Positions 55,328 to 63,066 of a stretch of 64,000 nt of DNA are shown here, in pieces. Position numbers and translations under genes: made by a program. The stretch is from NCBI RefSeq assembly GCF_000469545.1, contig NZ_KI273052.1, positions 39,670 through 103,669 of the forward strand. The letters run 5' to 3'. How positions within the stretch are numbered: position 1 is the first letter of the stretch; each line of letters opens with the position of its first letter. The notes below the pieces were generated by a model. It worked only from the letters and a program-made list of their open reading frames with translations, did not search any database and was not told the DNA's origin. This stretch comes from Mitsuokella sp. oral taxon 131 str. W9106 (GTDB lineage: Bacteria; Bacillota; Negativicutes; Selenomonadales; Selenomonadaceae).

Positions 55328-56092
55328 ATGCGGTTCAAAAGCTACTGGCGCATGACGGTTGCGGTTGCGCTCTTTCTGCATTTCATCGTTTGGACGCTCT
55401 TGGCGATCATACTCCCGCATCTTCATTTTGAAGAGCAGCCACCTCCCGCACAGGAGATGGAGGTCGTCGACATTCCTGAAGGGGATGATTCGGATGAACA
55501 GGAGGAGACGAAACAGCCCGAACCGGAAAAGCAGCCTAAGCCTGAGCCGGAGCAGCAGCCTGAGCCAGAACAACCGCCGGATGATATCATCCCGCAGGAG
55601 CTTTCTCCAACAGAAGCTGCCGAGATGGATGAGGCCGTGGCAGAGATTCAAAAAGGGGATGCTGCAGCGGGGCAAACAGGGAAGAAGGGGCTGCCGCCTG
55701 CTCCGCCTACGCAGCAGATCGGTGCGCTCGTCGTATCGGGCAACACGCCGGATACGCGCGGCACGGATTTTCGCGGTACGGTCGGTATCCTCGTCAAACT
55801 GGATGAGACGGGACATATCACAGGCTATCGTTTCACACAGACTTCGGGCAGGCGTGTGGTTGACCAGCTCGTATTGAATGCGGTCCATCGCTTCCAGTTC
55901 GAGCCGGCGCTCGATACAGAAGGCCATCCGATGAAGACGATGCGCCTCCTGCGATTCCCGTTTGATGGTTCGGGCAGCCATCCTTTCGATGATGACGAGA
56001 ACAAGCGAATCCGCGCGAATAAGCAGCTCGTGGCGGCAAAGCAGATGGAAGCGGAAAAACAGGCGGCCGAAGGCGGTGTGCCAGCAAATTAA
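55328..56092 (+). CDS. tonB: TonB family energy transducer
   Basis: A 254-residue protein: one membrane anchor (about 8-33, with a histidine in LFLHFIVW), a periplasmic Pro/Glu/Lys-rich rod with PEPEKQPKPEPEQQPEPEQP, and a C-terminal TonB fold containing FRGTVGILVKLDETGHITGY and LVLNAVHRFQFEPA. A charged tail of about 35 residues follows the fold, which is unusual. It transmits energy to outer-membrane receptors, supporting a diderm host. It lies 1 base after exbD. Confidence 0.9.
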   Translation: MRFKSYWRMTVAVALFLHFIVWTLLAIILPHLHFEEQPPPAQEMEVVDIPEGDDSDEQEETKQPEPEKQPKPEPEQQPEPEQPPDDIIPQELSPTEAAEMDEAVAEIQKGDAAAGQTGKKGLPPAPPTQQIGALVVSGNTPDTRGTDFRGTVGILVKLDETGHITGYRFTQTSGRRVVDQLVLNAVHRFQFEPALDTEGHPMKTMRLLRFPFDGSGSHPFDDDENKRIRANKQLVAAKQMEAEKQAAEGGVPAN

Positions 56093-56107
56093 GGAGAAGG
56101 TGATTCT

Positions 56108-57313
56108 TTGAGACTGAAGTCGAAGTTGACAAAAGTCCTGCTGCTCTGCGTGGCAGTGCTCTTTGCGAGCACGATGCTGGCATCGGCAGCACCGAAGTGG
56201 GAGGAAGTTTCCCAAAATATCGCACGGATGGTCGACCAGGCCGTCGCAACGTATGAATCCGGTGATGCCGACGGTGCACGTGACCTTATCAATACCTCAT
56301 ACTACGGGATCTACGAGAAGGAAGGTCTTGAGAGTGTCATGCGAAGCTCCGTCTCCGCAAAGGAGACGAGTTTGACGGAGTATCAGTTCTACAAAGTCAA
56401 ACGCGCCATAAAAAATGGCGAAGATGTGGCATCCGTCCATCAGGAGGGCGAAAAGCTCAAGGCGATGGTTGAGGACAATGTCAAGGCACTTGAAAATGCA
56501 CATGGCTCTTCTGGGTGGGCGGCATTCCTGCCGGCATTCCTCATCCTTCTGCGTGAAGGGCTTGAGGCGATCCTCGTACTCGTTGCGATCATCGCATATC
56601 TTAAGCGTTCAGGTAATGAGAGATATCTCGGTTCAGTGTACAATTTTTCGATTGCTGCTGTTGTAGCAAGCTTCATATCGGCATACTTTTTTGCTACGAT
56701 CCTCAATAACAATACGGGTGGCATGAGCCGCGAGGTATTGGAAGGTGCAACCGCACTCTTCGCTGTTTTTGTCCTGCTTCTCACGAGCGCATGGCTCGGC
56801 GGTAAGGCAGACAAGGACACGTGGAAGCAGTACATTGACGGACTCGTCAAGACGTCCGTGACGTCCGGCACCGCAAGAGCACTAGGATTTGCAGCATTTC
56901 TTGCCGTCTACCGTGAAGGTGCTGAGGTCATTCTGTTCTATCAGGCGCTATTCAACAATGCAGCTGCAGATGTCGAGATGATATGGCTTGGCTTCGGTGC
57001 AGGCTGCGTCGCGCTCGCTGTCATTTTCTTTGGCATCCAGCACGGCATTCTGCACATTCCGCTTCGTCCGTTCTTCCTCTTTACGAGCGTACTGATGTTC
57101 CTGCTCGCTGTTACGTTTGTCGGCGGCGGAATCGAGGAGCTTCAGGAGGGGGGCGTCATCGGCATCACGCGCTTTGATGGTCTTCCGACGGTGGACGTGC
57201 TCGGTATTTTCCCGACAGCGGAAACGCTCGGTGCGCAGCTGCTGGTCATACTGATCGGCATTGGCATGGTGATCTACTCGAAGAAGCGGAAGCCGAAAGC
57301 GGCGAATGCGTAA
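56108..57313 (+). CDS. FTR1 family iron permease
   Basis: A 401-residue protein starting at TTG 56108 after AAGGAGAAGG. Residues 1-28 are a signal peptide; a periplasmic helical domain of about 105 residues follows; then seven membrane segments. The iron-binding motifs REGLE (149-153) and REGAE (269-273) are intact. It is like the Campylobacter and EfeU/FetM-type iron permeases that import iron across the inner membrane. P19 encoded next is the usual partner. Confidence 0.93.
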   Translation: MRLKSKLTKVLLLCVAVLFASTMLASAAPKWEEVSQNIARMVDQAVATYESGDADGARDLINTSYYGIYEKEGLESVMRSSVSAKETSLTEYQFYKVKRAIKNGEDVASVHQEGEKLKAMVEDNVKALENAHGSSGWAAFLPAFLILLREGLEAILVLVAIIAYLKRSGNERYLGSVYNFSIAAVVASFISAYFFATILNNNTGGMSREVLEGATALFAVFVLLLTSAWLGGKADKDTWKQYIDGLVKTSVTSGTARALGFAAFLAVYREGAEVILFYQALFNNAAADVEMIWLGFGAGCVALAVIFFGIQHGILHIPLRPFFLFTSVLMFLLAVTFVGGGIEELQEGGVIGITRFDGLPTVDVLGIFPTAETLGAQLLVILIGIGMVIYSKKRKPKAANA

Positions 57314-57404
57314 GCCTTTCACGTTTACTAAGTATTCATGGGTCGGCTTCGTTGCCTCCCCTTGAAGATAAGTATTTTTCCTACATCATAAAGGAGTGTT
57401 TTTT

Positions 57405-57977
57405 ATGAAGTCGTTCAAGCTCAAGAAACTCAAGTCTGCACTCGCGATCGCTGCTGTTGCAGCAGCTGCATTCTCATTCAATGCTGGCTCAGCATCGGCT
57501 GCGGGATTCACGGAGTACCCGATCGGTGATGAGATCGAGAATACGCAGAACCATTTCAAGGTCGCTCTCGTTTACTTCCAGCCGATTCAGATGCTTCCCG
57601 AGGGCATGACGCTCTCACCGGACAAGGCGGATATGCACATTGAAACGGATATCCATGCAACGGAAGGCAACGACACGGGCTTTGGCGTTGGCGAGTGGAT
57701 TCCGTACCTCACGGTTCACTATAAGTTTACAAAGCGTGAGACGGGCGAGAGCGTCGAAGGCGTATTCATGCCGATGAATGCAGATGACGGCCCGCACTAC
57801 GGTGCAAATGTCAAGCTGCTCGGTGCCGGCACGTACGATATGCACTTCTCGATCGACAGCCCATACCGCATGAACTACGGCTTGCACGTCGATGAGGAGA
57901 CGGGTGTCAAGGGACGTTTCTGGGACGAGCCTGTGACGATGGATTGGGTCTTCAACTACGTTCCGCGGCGTTGGTAA
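57405..57977 (+). CDS. P19/Tpd-type periplasmic iron-transport protein
   Basis: A 190-residue exported protein with a signal peptide ending near SASA (residue 32). The P19/FetP/Tpd (cupin-like immunoglobulin) fold is indicated by MHIETDIHATEGN (77-89), YLTVHYKF and FMPMNADDGPHYG (121-133), which hold the histidines and methionine that bind copper and iron in P19. It would deliver iron to FTR1. ATG 57405 follows AAGGAG at 8 bases. Confidence 0.92.
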   Translation: MKSFKLKKLKSALAIAAVAAAAFSFNAGSASAAGFTEYPIGDEIENTQNHFKVALVYFQPIQMLPEGMTLSPDKADMHIETDIHATEGNDTGFGVGEWIPYLTVHYKFTKRETGESVEGVFMPMNADDGPHYGANVKLLGAGTYDMHFSIDSPYRMNYGLHVDEETGVKGRFWDEPVTMDWVFNYVPRRW

Positions 57978-58014
57978 TCTAATTTGACAGGTCAATAGAA
58001 TAAGTTCAGACGTG

Positions 58015-58057
58015 GCTCGCTTCGCGGCGTATCTTGCGGGCGAGCTCGTTTTTTTAC
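58015..58057 (+). terminator. Internal attenuator-like hairpin
   Basis: GCTCGC (58015-58020) and GCGAGC (58040-58045) with further GC-rich inner pairing, followed by TCGTTTTTTT. It lies between the P19 and DUF2318 genes and could lower expression of the second half of the operon. Confidence 0.45.
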
Positions 58058-58069
58058 GAGGTGCAGAAT

Positions 58070-59329
58070 ATGTTGCAAACATTTCTTCAGCAGTTTATCC
58101 CCGCAATGGAACAGGCTGTAACGCTCGGTGTTCCATTGGGGGTGCTGTTTGCAATCCTCCGGCGACTGCCGTTCCCCATCTATCAAAGGAATTATGGAAC
58201 GGCGCTCAAGTGGGGCTTTTGGCTTTCCATTGCACTCGTCGCAGCGCGCGTCGGCACGAAAAATGCTGTGAGCCGTGAAGGAGTGGAAGCAGGAGCAATC
58301 GCAATCGCAGTTTTGGCAGAAATTTTCTGCGTTGTGTTTCTCTTGAAGAAGAACGACCTAGAGAAGGTATTTTCGTCGCCATTTCGTTACTCGGTCTGCA
58401 TCATCGGCCTCTTGCTTTTCTTCTATCATGGCATTGAGGTTTGGCTCATTCCCGCCGGAACGCTCATTGCAGCGGCGGGCGAGTATTACACGGCACAGGT
58501 CGCGGTGAAGCTTGCTGGATTTTTGGCCGGCTTGCTCTTTGGCACGATCGCATCGGTCATCGCCTATCAGGCGGCGGCGGCACTCAACGACAGGCGTCTC
58601 ACGTTTGTCTTTGTCGTACAGGCGGCGGCTATGTTGGTTCAGCAAGGAATCTTTTTGATTCAGGTCATGATGGCACGTCAGTTCATTGGGAGTGGAACCT
58701 TGCTCTCTTTCATGGCACCGATCATCGACCATTCCTCATGGCTGATTTTCATCATCTTCTTCGCACTCCTTTTTGTGCCGCTCACACTTTTTTCACAAAA
58801 GCGTCCGACGCGCCCCGTTGATATGAATCCAGCGGACTTCCGCCGGATGCTGATGAAAGCACTCCACAAACGTCGCTGGGGCACGGCAACGATGGTCGTT
58901 CTCATTGCCATGGTCCTGCTTTCGAGCTTTGGCTCTAGTTACGCAAACAAGAAGGAAGAGCTCGTCGCAGCAGTCAACGTGCTCGCTGAAAATGGCTCCG
59001 TCGATGTGCCGCTTACGGAAGTCAATGACGGACATCTCCATCGCTTCGCCTATCAGGCAGCAAACGGCACGAAGGTTCGCTATATCGTCATTCTGAAGGG
59101 CGGCAACTCTTACGGTGTCGGACTCGATGCCTGCGATATTTGCGGACCGACGGGCTACTATGAGAAGGACGGACAGGTAATCTGCCGTCTGTGCGACGTC
59201 ATGATGAACAAGGCAACGATTGGGACGAAAGGCGGCTGCAACCCGATTCCGCTCGAACACAAAGTAGAAGACGGCAAGCTGCGCGTACCGCAGGAAGCAC
59301 TTGAAAAGGCGAGCGATGTATTTCGTTAA
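58070..59329 (+). CDS. DUF2318 Fe-S/redox membrane protein
   Basis: A 419-residue protein. About eight hydrophobic segments occupy residues 10-300, and the C-terminal DUF2318 domain has Cys355, Cys358 (CDIC), Cys372, Cys375 (CRLC) and Cys390 in GGCNPIP. Homologues accompany P19/FTR1 systems in Campylobacter and others and are thought to handle redox of iron, probably binding a metal or cluster through the cysteines. I start at ATG 58070; the frame is open slightly further upstream but the hairpin and T-run lie there. Confidence 0.87.
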   Translation: MLQTFLQQFIPAMEQAVTLGVPLGVLFAILRRLPFPIYQRNYGTALKWGFWLSIALVAARVGTKNAVSREGVEAGAIAIAVLAEIFCVVFLLKKNDLEKVFSSPFRYSVCIIGLLLFFYHGIEVWLIPAGTLIAAAGEYYTAQVAVKLAGFLAGLLFGTIASVIAYQAAAALNDRRLTFVFVVQAAAMLVQQGIFLIQVMMARQFIGSGTLLSFMAPIIDHSSWLIFIIFFALLFVPLTLFSQKRPTRPVDMNPADFRRMLMKALHKRRWGTATMVVLIAMVLLSSFGSSYANKKEELVAAVNVLAENGSVDVPLTEVNDGHLHRFAYQAANGTKVRYIVILKGGNSYGVGLDACDICGPTGYYEKDGQVICRLCDVMMNKATIGTKGGCNPIPLEHKVEDGKLRVPQEALEKASDVFR

Positions 59330-59358
59330 TATAGAGGAATCGAAGGGAGGGATAGGTT

Positions 59359-60630
59359 TTGTTTTGGCAAATGGTAAAAGGCGCATTGATCCGGCAGCGG
59401 AAACGGTTCTTCCTGATTGCGCTGACGGTTGCGCTAGGCGTCTCCCTTGCCGCTGCGATGCTTAACGTCATGTTCGACATTGGCGCAAAGGTCAACCAAG
59501 AGCTCAAGGCGTACGGCGCAAATATCACGGTTACGCCGCGCACGGCGTCAGTCCTGCAGGACGTCTACGGCGTGGAGAGCGGACATAAGGAGTACTTGCA
59601 GGAGAAGGATATCAGCAAGATCAAAACGATTTTTTGGACCAATAACATCGTTGCGTTCGCGCCGGATCTCGCAGGTACATTGACACTCACGGACGGCAAG
59701 GAGGTTCCGCTCCATGGAACTTGGTTCGAACATGTCGTGACGCTTCCGACTGGTGAGAGCATCACGACAGGGGCGCAGGAAATCAAGTCTTGGTGGACGG
59801 TCGCAGGCGCATGGCCTAGGGAAGGAGCAGGCGAAGCACTTGTCGGTGAGAAACTTGCGGCAGATCTTGGTGTGAGTGCAGGCGACACGCTTCACTATCG
59901 CGGCAAGGATGGCGAGGAAGGAACACTTAAAGTTTCGGGAATCGTTACAGGCGGCGGGGCAGAGGATGAGTCCATCACGACGGATCTCGGTTTTGTACAA
60001 GGTATAGTCGGTGCCGAAGGCAAGGTCGATAAGGTCGAGGTGTCCGCTATCACAACACCAGAGAATGATCTCGCACGAAAGGCGGCGGCGAATCCAGAGC
60101 GCCTCTCGCAGAAAGAACGCGAGATTTGGTATTGCACGGCTTACGTGAGCTCGATCGCATTTCAGATCGAAGAAGCAATTCCGGGATCGGCGGCACAGCC
60201 TGTACGACAGATTGCGGAGTCTGAGGGCAAGATCCTCGAAAAAACGGAGATGCTCATGATGCTCATCACGGGTCTCTCACTTATTTCGGCAGCGCTCGGC
60301 GTTTCGAACCTTGTCAGTGCGAATATTATGGAACGAAGCCGTGAGTTTGGTCTCATGAAGGCGCTTGGGGCAACGAATCTTTCCGTCAGCCTCATGGTTC
60401 TCGCGGAAATCTTTATCGCAGGTATTGGCGGCGGTATCGTCGGCTACTTTGGCGGACTCTTGCTCGCACAGGCAATCGGACAGACCGTGTTCGGCTCAGC
60501 GATTGCGATCAATCTCTTCGTCGCGCCCATCGTTGCGGCACTTATGGCGCTCATGCTTCTCGTCGGAAGCTTGCCTGCCATTCGTATGCTGCTATCCTTG
60601 CAGCCGGCAAGCGTTCTTCATGGCAGGTGA
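59359..60630 (+). CDS. ABC transporter permease, FtsX/MacB-like (first of two)
   Basis: A 423-residue protein starting at TTG 59359. A membrane segment near residues 16-38 is followed by a large extracytoplasmic domain and three more segments near 300-420. The FtsX signature is NIMERSREFGLMKALGATN. It pairs with the second permease and the ATPase. In related iron operons these permeases lie after DUF2318, as here. The exported or moved substrate is unknown. Confidence 0.9.
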   Translation: MFWQMVKGALIRQRKRFFLIALTVALGVSLAAAMLNVMFDIGAKVNQELKAYGANITVTPRTASVLQDVYGVESGHKEYLQEKDISKIKTIFWTNNIVAFAPDLAGTLTLTDGKEVPLHGTWFEHVVTLPTGESITTGAQEIKSWWTVAGAWPREGAGEALVGEKLAADLGVSAGDTLHYRGKDGEEGTLKVSGIVTGGGAEDESITTDLGFVQGIVGAEGKVDKVEVSAITTPENDLARKAAANPERLSQKEREIWYCTAYVSSIAFQIEEAIPGSAAQPVRQIAESEGKILEKTEMLMMLITGLSLISAALGVSNLVSANIMERSREFGLMKALGATNLSVSLMVLAEIFIAGIGGGIVGYFGGLLLAQAIGQTVFGSAIAINLFVAPIVAALMALMLLVGSLPAIRMLLSLQPASVLHGR

Positions 60631-61781
60631 TGCAAATGTATAGAAAATACAAGATGTTTTTTACGATGATTTTCCAAGCCTTGCTGCGCCAGAAGACGCG
60701 TATGTTCATCGCGCTTTTGGCCGTCGCGGTCGGTGCGGCAATCATCTCGGGTATGATCACGGTTTACCGTGAAGTGCCCGCTCAGCTCGGCAGGGAGTTC
60801 CGTGCTTACGGCGCGAATGTGCTGGTCCTTCCCGCAGGGGACAGCAGCACGTTCGATGAGACATCGCTCACGTCTGTTCGCAATGCGCTTTCCGGCGAAG
60901 ATGTCGTGGGGCTTGCCCCGTTCCTCTACGAACGACTCGAAGTCAACAAACAGCCGGTCATTACGGGTGGCACGGACTTCGCGGAACTCAAGAAGGTCAG
61001 CCCTTACTGGATGGTCAAGGGAGAGTACCCAGCGGAAGGGTCGAAGGAGATCCTGCTCGGTGCAGAGGTTGCAAAGAAAATCGCACAAGATGCGGATAAA
61101 GCCATCGGGCAGACGGTATCGGTCAGTGCAGGCGAGGGAACGGCAATCAAGCAGTTCACGGTGTCGGGTGTCGTTTCGACGGGCGGCAAAGAAGAGCAGT
61201 TCGCTTTTGTTGATCTTCATATGCTGCAGGAGATTACGGGCAAGGCGGGGGCGGTTGGCCTAGCTCAGCTCAGTATCGTAGCAGACGGCGATAAGCTCGC
61301 AGCGGTAGAGGAGAAAATCGGTGCGGCCGATCCCGCTGTTCAGCCGCAGGAAGTGCGTCAAATCGCACGATCGGAGTTCAGCGTGCTCTCGAAGCTGCAG
61401 GTCCTCATTCTGCTCGTCACGCTCATTGTGCTCGTCTTGACGCTGATCTGCGTTACGACGACCATGACGGCAGTCGTGACGGAACGGCGCAAGGAAATCG
61501 GCCTCAAGAAAGCACTCGGTGCATCGAACCACAATATCGTCATGGAGTTCCTTGGCGAAGGCTGTGTCCTTGGCGCACTCGGTGGTCTTTTGGGCAGCGG
61601 TCTTGGTTACTTGTTTGCACAGAGTGTCAGCATGAATGTCTTTTCGCGCGGCATCTCGTTCGCGCCGGGGATTGCGATTCTCGCCATCGTCCTGTCCATT
61701 CTCGTGACGGGCATCGCGAGCCTGATACCGGTTCGTATTGCTACGAATGTTGACCCAGCGATCGTACTGAGAGGAGAGTAG
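60630..61781 (+). CDS. ABC transporter permease, FtsX/MacB-like (second of two)
   Basis: A 383-residue protein with the same layout: one N-terminal membrane segment, a large periplasmic domain, then three C-terminal segments and the motif VVTERRKEIGLKKALGASNHN. It shares only moderate similarity with the first permease, so they are diverged copies forming a heterodimer. The ATG overlaps the previous stop in a TGATG junction. Confidence 0.9.
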   Translation: MQMYRKYKMFFTMIFQALLRQKTRMFIALLAVAVGAAIISGMITVYREVPAQLGREFRAYGANVLVLPAGDSSTFDETSLTSVRNALSGEDVVGLAPFLYERLEVNKQPVITGGTDFAELKKVSPYWMVKGEYPAEGSKEILLGAEVAKKIAQDADKAIGQTVSVSAGEGTAIKQFTVSGVVSTGGKEEQFAFVDLHMLQEITGKAGAVGLAQLSIVADGDKLAAVEEKIGAADPAVQPQEVRQIARSEFSVLSKLQVLILLVTLIVLVLTLICVTTTMTAVVTERRKEIGLKKALGASNHNIVMEFLGEGCVLGALGGLLGSGLGYLFAQSVSMNVFSRGISFAPGIAILAIVLSILVTGIASLIPVRIATNVDPAIVLRGE

Positions 61782-61788
61782 AGGAGTT

Positions 61789-62448
61789 ATGAGCCTATTA
61801 GAATTAAAGGACGTCTCAATGCTCTACAACGGGAAAGTTCCTGCATTGCAGCATGTCAATCTATCCGTTGAGAAAGGGGATTGGCTTGCGATCATGGGAC
61901 CTTCCGGTTCGGGCAAGACGACGCTCATGAACATCATCGGCTGCATGGATCATGCGACGAGCGGGCATGTCATACTCGACGGTGTCGATATCTCGGAGGT
62001 GTCGAATGATGGTCTTACGCAGCTTCGCCGCGATAAGATCGGCATCGTGTTTCAGCAGTTCCATCTGATTCCTTACCTGACAGCCGTTGAAAATATTATG
62101 GCGGCGCAGTACTATCATAGCATGCCCGATAAAAAGGAAGCACTCGAAGCACTTGACCGTGTCGGTTTGGCGGATCGCGCAGACCATCTGCCAAGCCAGC
62201 TTTCCGGCGGCGAGCAGCAGCGCGTCTGCATTGCGCGTGCGCTCATCAATTATCCAGTGCTCATTCTTGCCGATGAGCCGACGGGCAACCTTGACGAGAA
62301 GAATCAGCAGCTTGTCATGAAGATTTTCCACGAGCTGCATGAGGAGGGACATACGATCCTGACCGTCACGCACTCAGCGGAAGTCGGCGCGGAAGCCGAG
62401 CGGCGTGTCATCATTGAACACGGACACATGAGGGAGGCAGAATCATGA
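61789..62448 (+). CDS. ABC transporter ATP-binding protein
   Basis: A 219-residue ATPase of the MacB/LolD type: Walker [18 protein letters not shown]-loop FQQFHLI, signature [15 protein letters not shown], Walker [13 protein letters not shown] and the switch His in VTHSAEV. It drives the two FtsX-like permeases encoded just upstream. The stop overlaps the start of the FMN-binding lipoprotein gene. Confidence 0.95.
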   Translation: MSLLELKDVSMLYNGKVPALQHVNLSVEKGDWLAIMGPSGSGKTTLMNIIGCMDHATSGHVILDGVDISEVSNDGLTQLRRDKIGIVFQQFHLIPYLTAVENIMAAQYYHSMPDKKEALEALDRVGLADRADHLPSQLSGGEQQRVCIARALINYPVLILADEPTGNLDEKNQQLVMKIFHELHEEGHTILTVTHSAEVGAEAERRVIIEHGHMREAES

Positions 62449-62963
62449 AAAAGACAAAGGCTATCCTGCCGCTTGCGGCGATGCTTGCCTTGACGATAGC
62501 GGCGGGCTGCGGCAGTGACAAGGCACAGGCACCTGGCACTGGGTCAGGAACTTCCAGCGTGCCAGCGTACTGCACCGATTCGGGAAGTTCCTCGGCAGGG
62601 CAGATGGATCTTTCCAAGGCAAAAGATGGCACGTATACGGCGGAGTCAGAGAAGAATCCAAAGATTGGCTATGGCAAGCTCGAACTTACGATCCAAGATC
62701 ACAAGATTACTAAGGCGACGTATACGGGCATTGACAAGAACGGTGCCGTGAAGACGGAAGACTACGGCAAGCAGGATGGCGAGATCAAGGACCAGCTTCA
62801 CTATCGCAAGGCGCAGACGGCATACAAAGCACACAAAACGTATGCCGATGAGCTCGTTAAGGTGCAGCAGGTCGAGAAAGTCGACGCGATTGCGGGTGCG
62901 ACGATTTCACACGATCAGTTCGTTGACGCGGTGAATAAGGCACTTGCCCAGGCAACCCGGTGA
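62445..62963 (+). CDS. FMN-binding lipoprotein (predicted flavinylated)
   Basis: A 172-residue exported protein. A lipoprotein signal ends at Cys22 (ALTIAAGC). An FMN_bind domain spans about 55-168, with YGKLELTIQDHKITKATYTG and the attachment motif DAIAGATIS, in which Thr153 is the expected site of covalent FMN added by ApbE. No ApbE gene is in the window. As the last gene of the iron operon it would move electrons at the outer face of the membrane. Confidence 0.88.
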   Translation: MKKTKAILPLAAMLALTIAAGCGSDKAQAPGTGSGTSSVPAYCTDSGSSSAGQMDLSKAKDGTYTAESEKNPKIGYGKLELTIQDHKITKATYTGIDKNGAVKTEDYGKQDGEIKDQLHYRKAQTAYKAHKTYADELVKVQQVEKVDAIAGATISHDQFVDAVNKALAQATR

Positions 62964-62999
62964 GGTTTTCATTCCATATACAATGCGGTCACTAGCTCT

Positions 63000-63056
63000 A
63001 AAATAAATGTTGTGGGAACTTATTCTATGAGTTATCTTGCAACATTTATTTTTTTT
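63000..63056 (+). terminator. Long AT-rich hairpin with T-run at the end of the iron operon
   Basis: Perfect 13-bp arms AAAATAAATGTTG (63000-63012) and CAACATTTATTTT (63040-63052), an inner 6-bp stem (63017-63022 with 63028-63033, one G-U pair) and eight Ts (63049-63056). It works as an operon terminator but lies exactly at the change of sequence character. Confidence 0.6.
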
Positions 63057-63066
63057 GCTCAAAATT

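Noticed and set aside
57978..58012. A promoter with TTGACA at 57984 before the DUF2318 gene
   Set aside because: No -10 element lies at a workable distance; the nearest TAGAAT is only 6 bases away.
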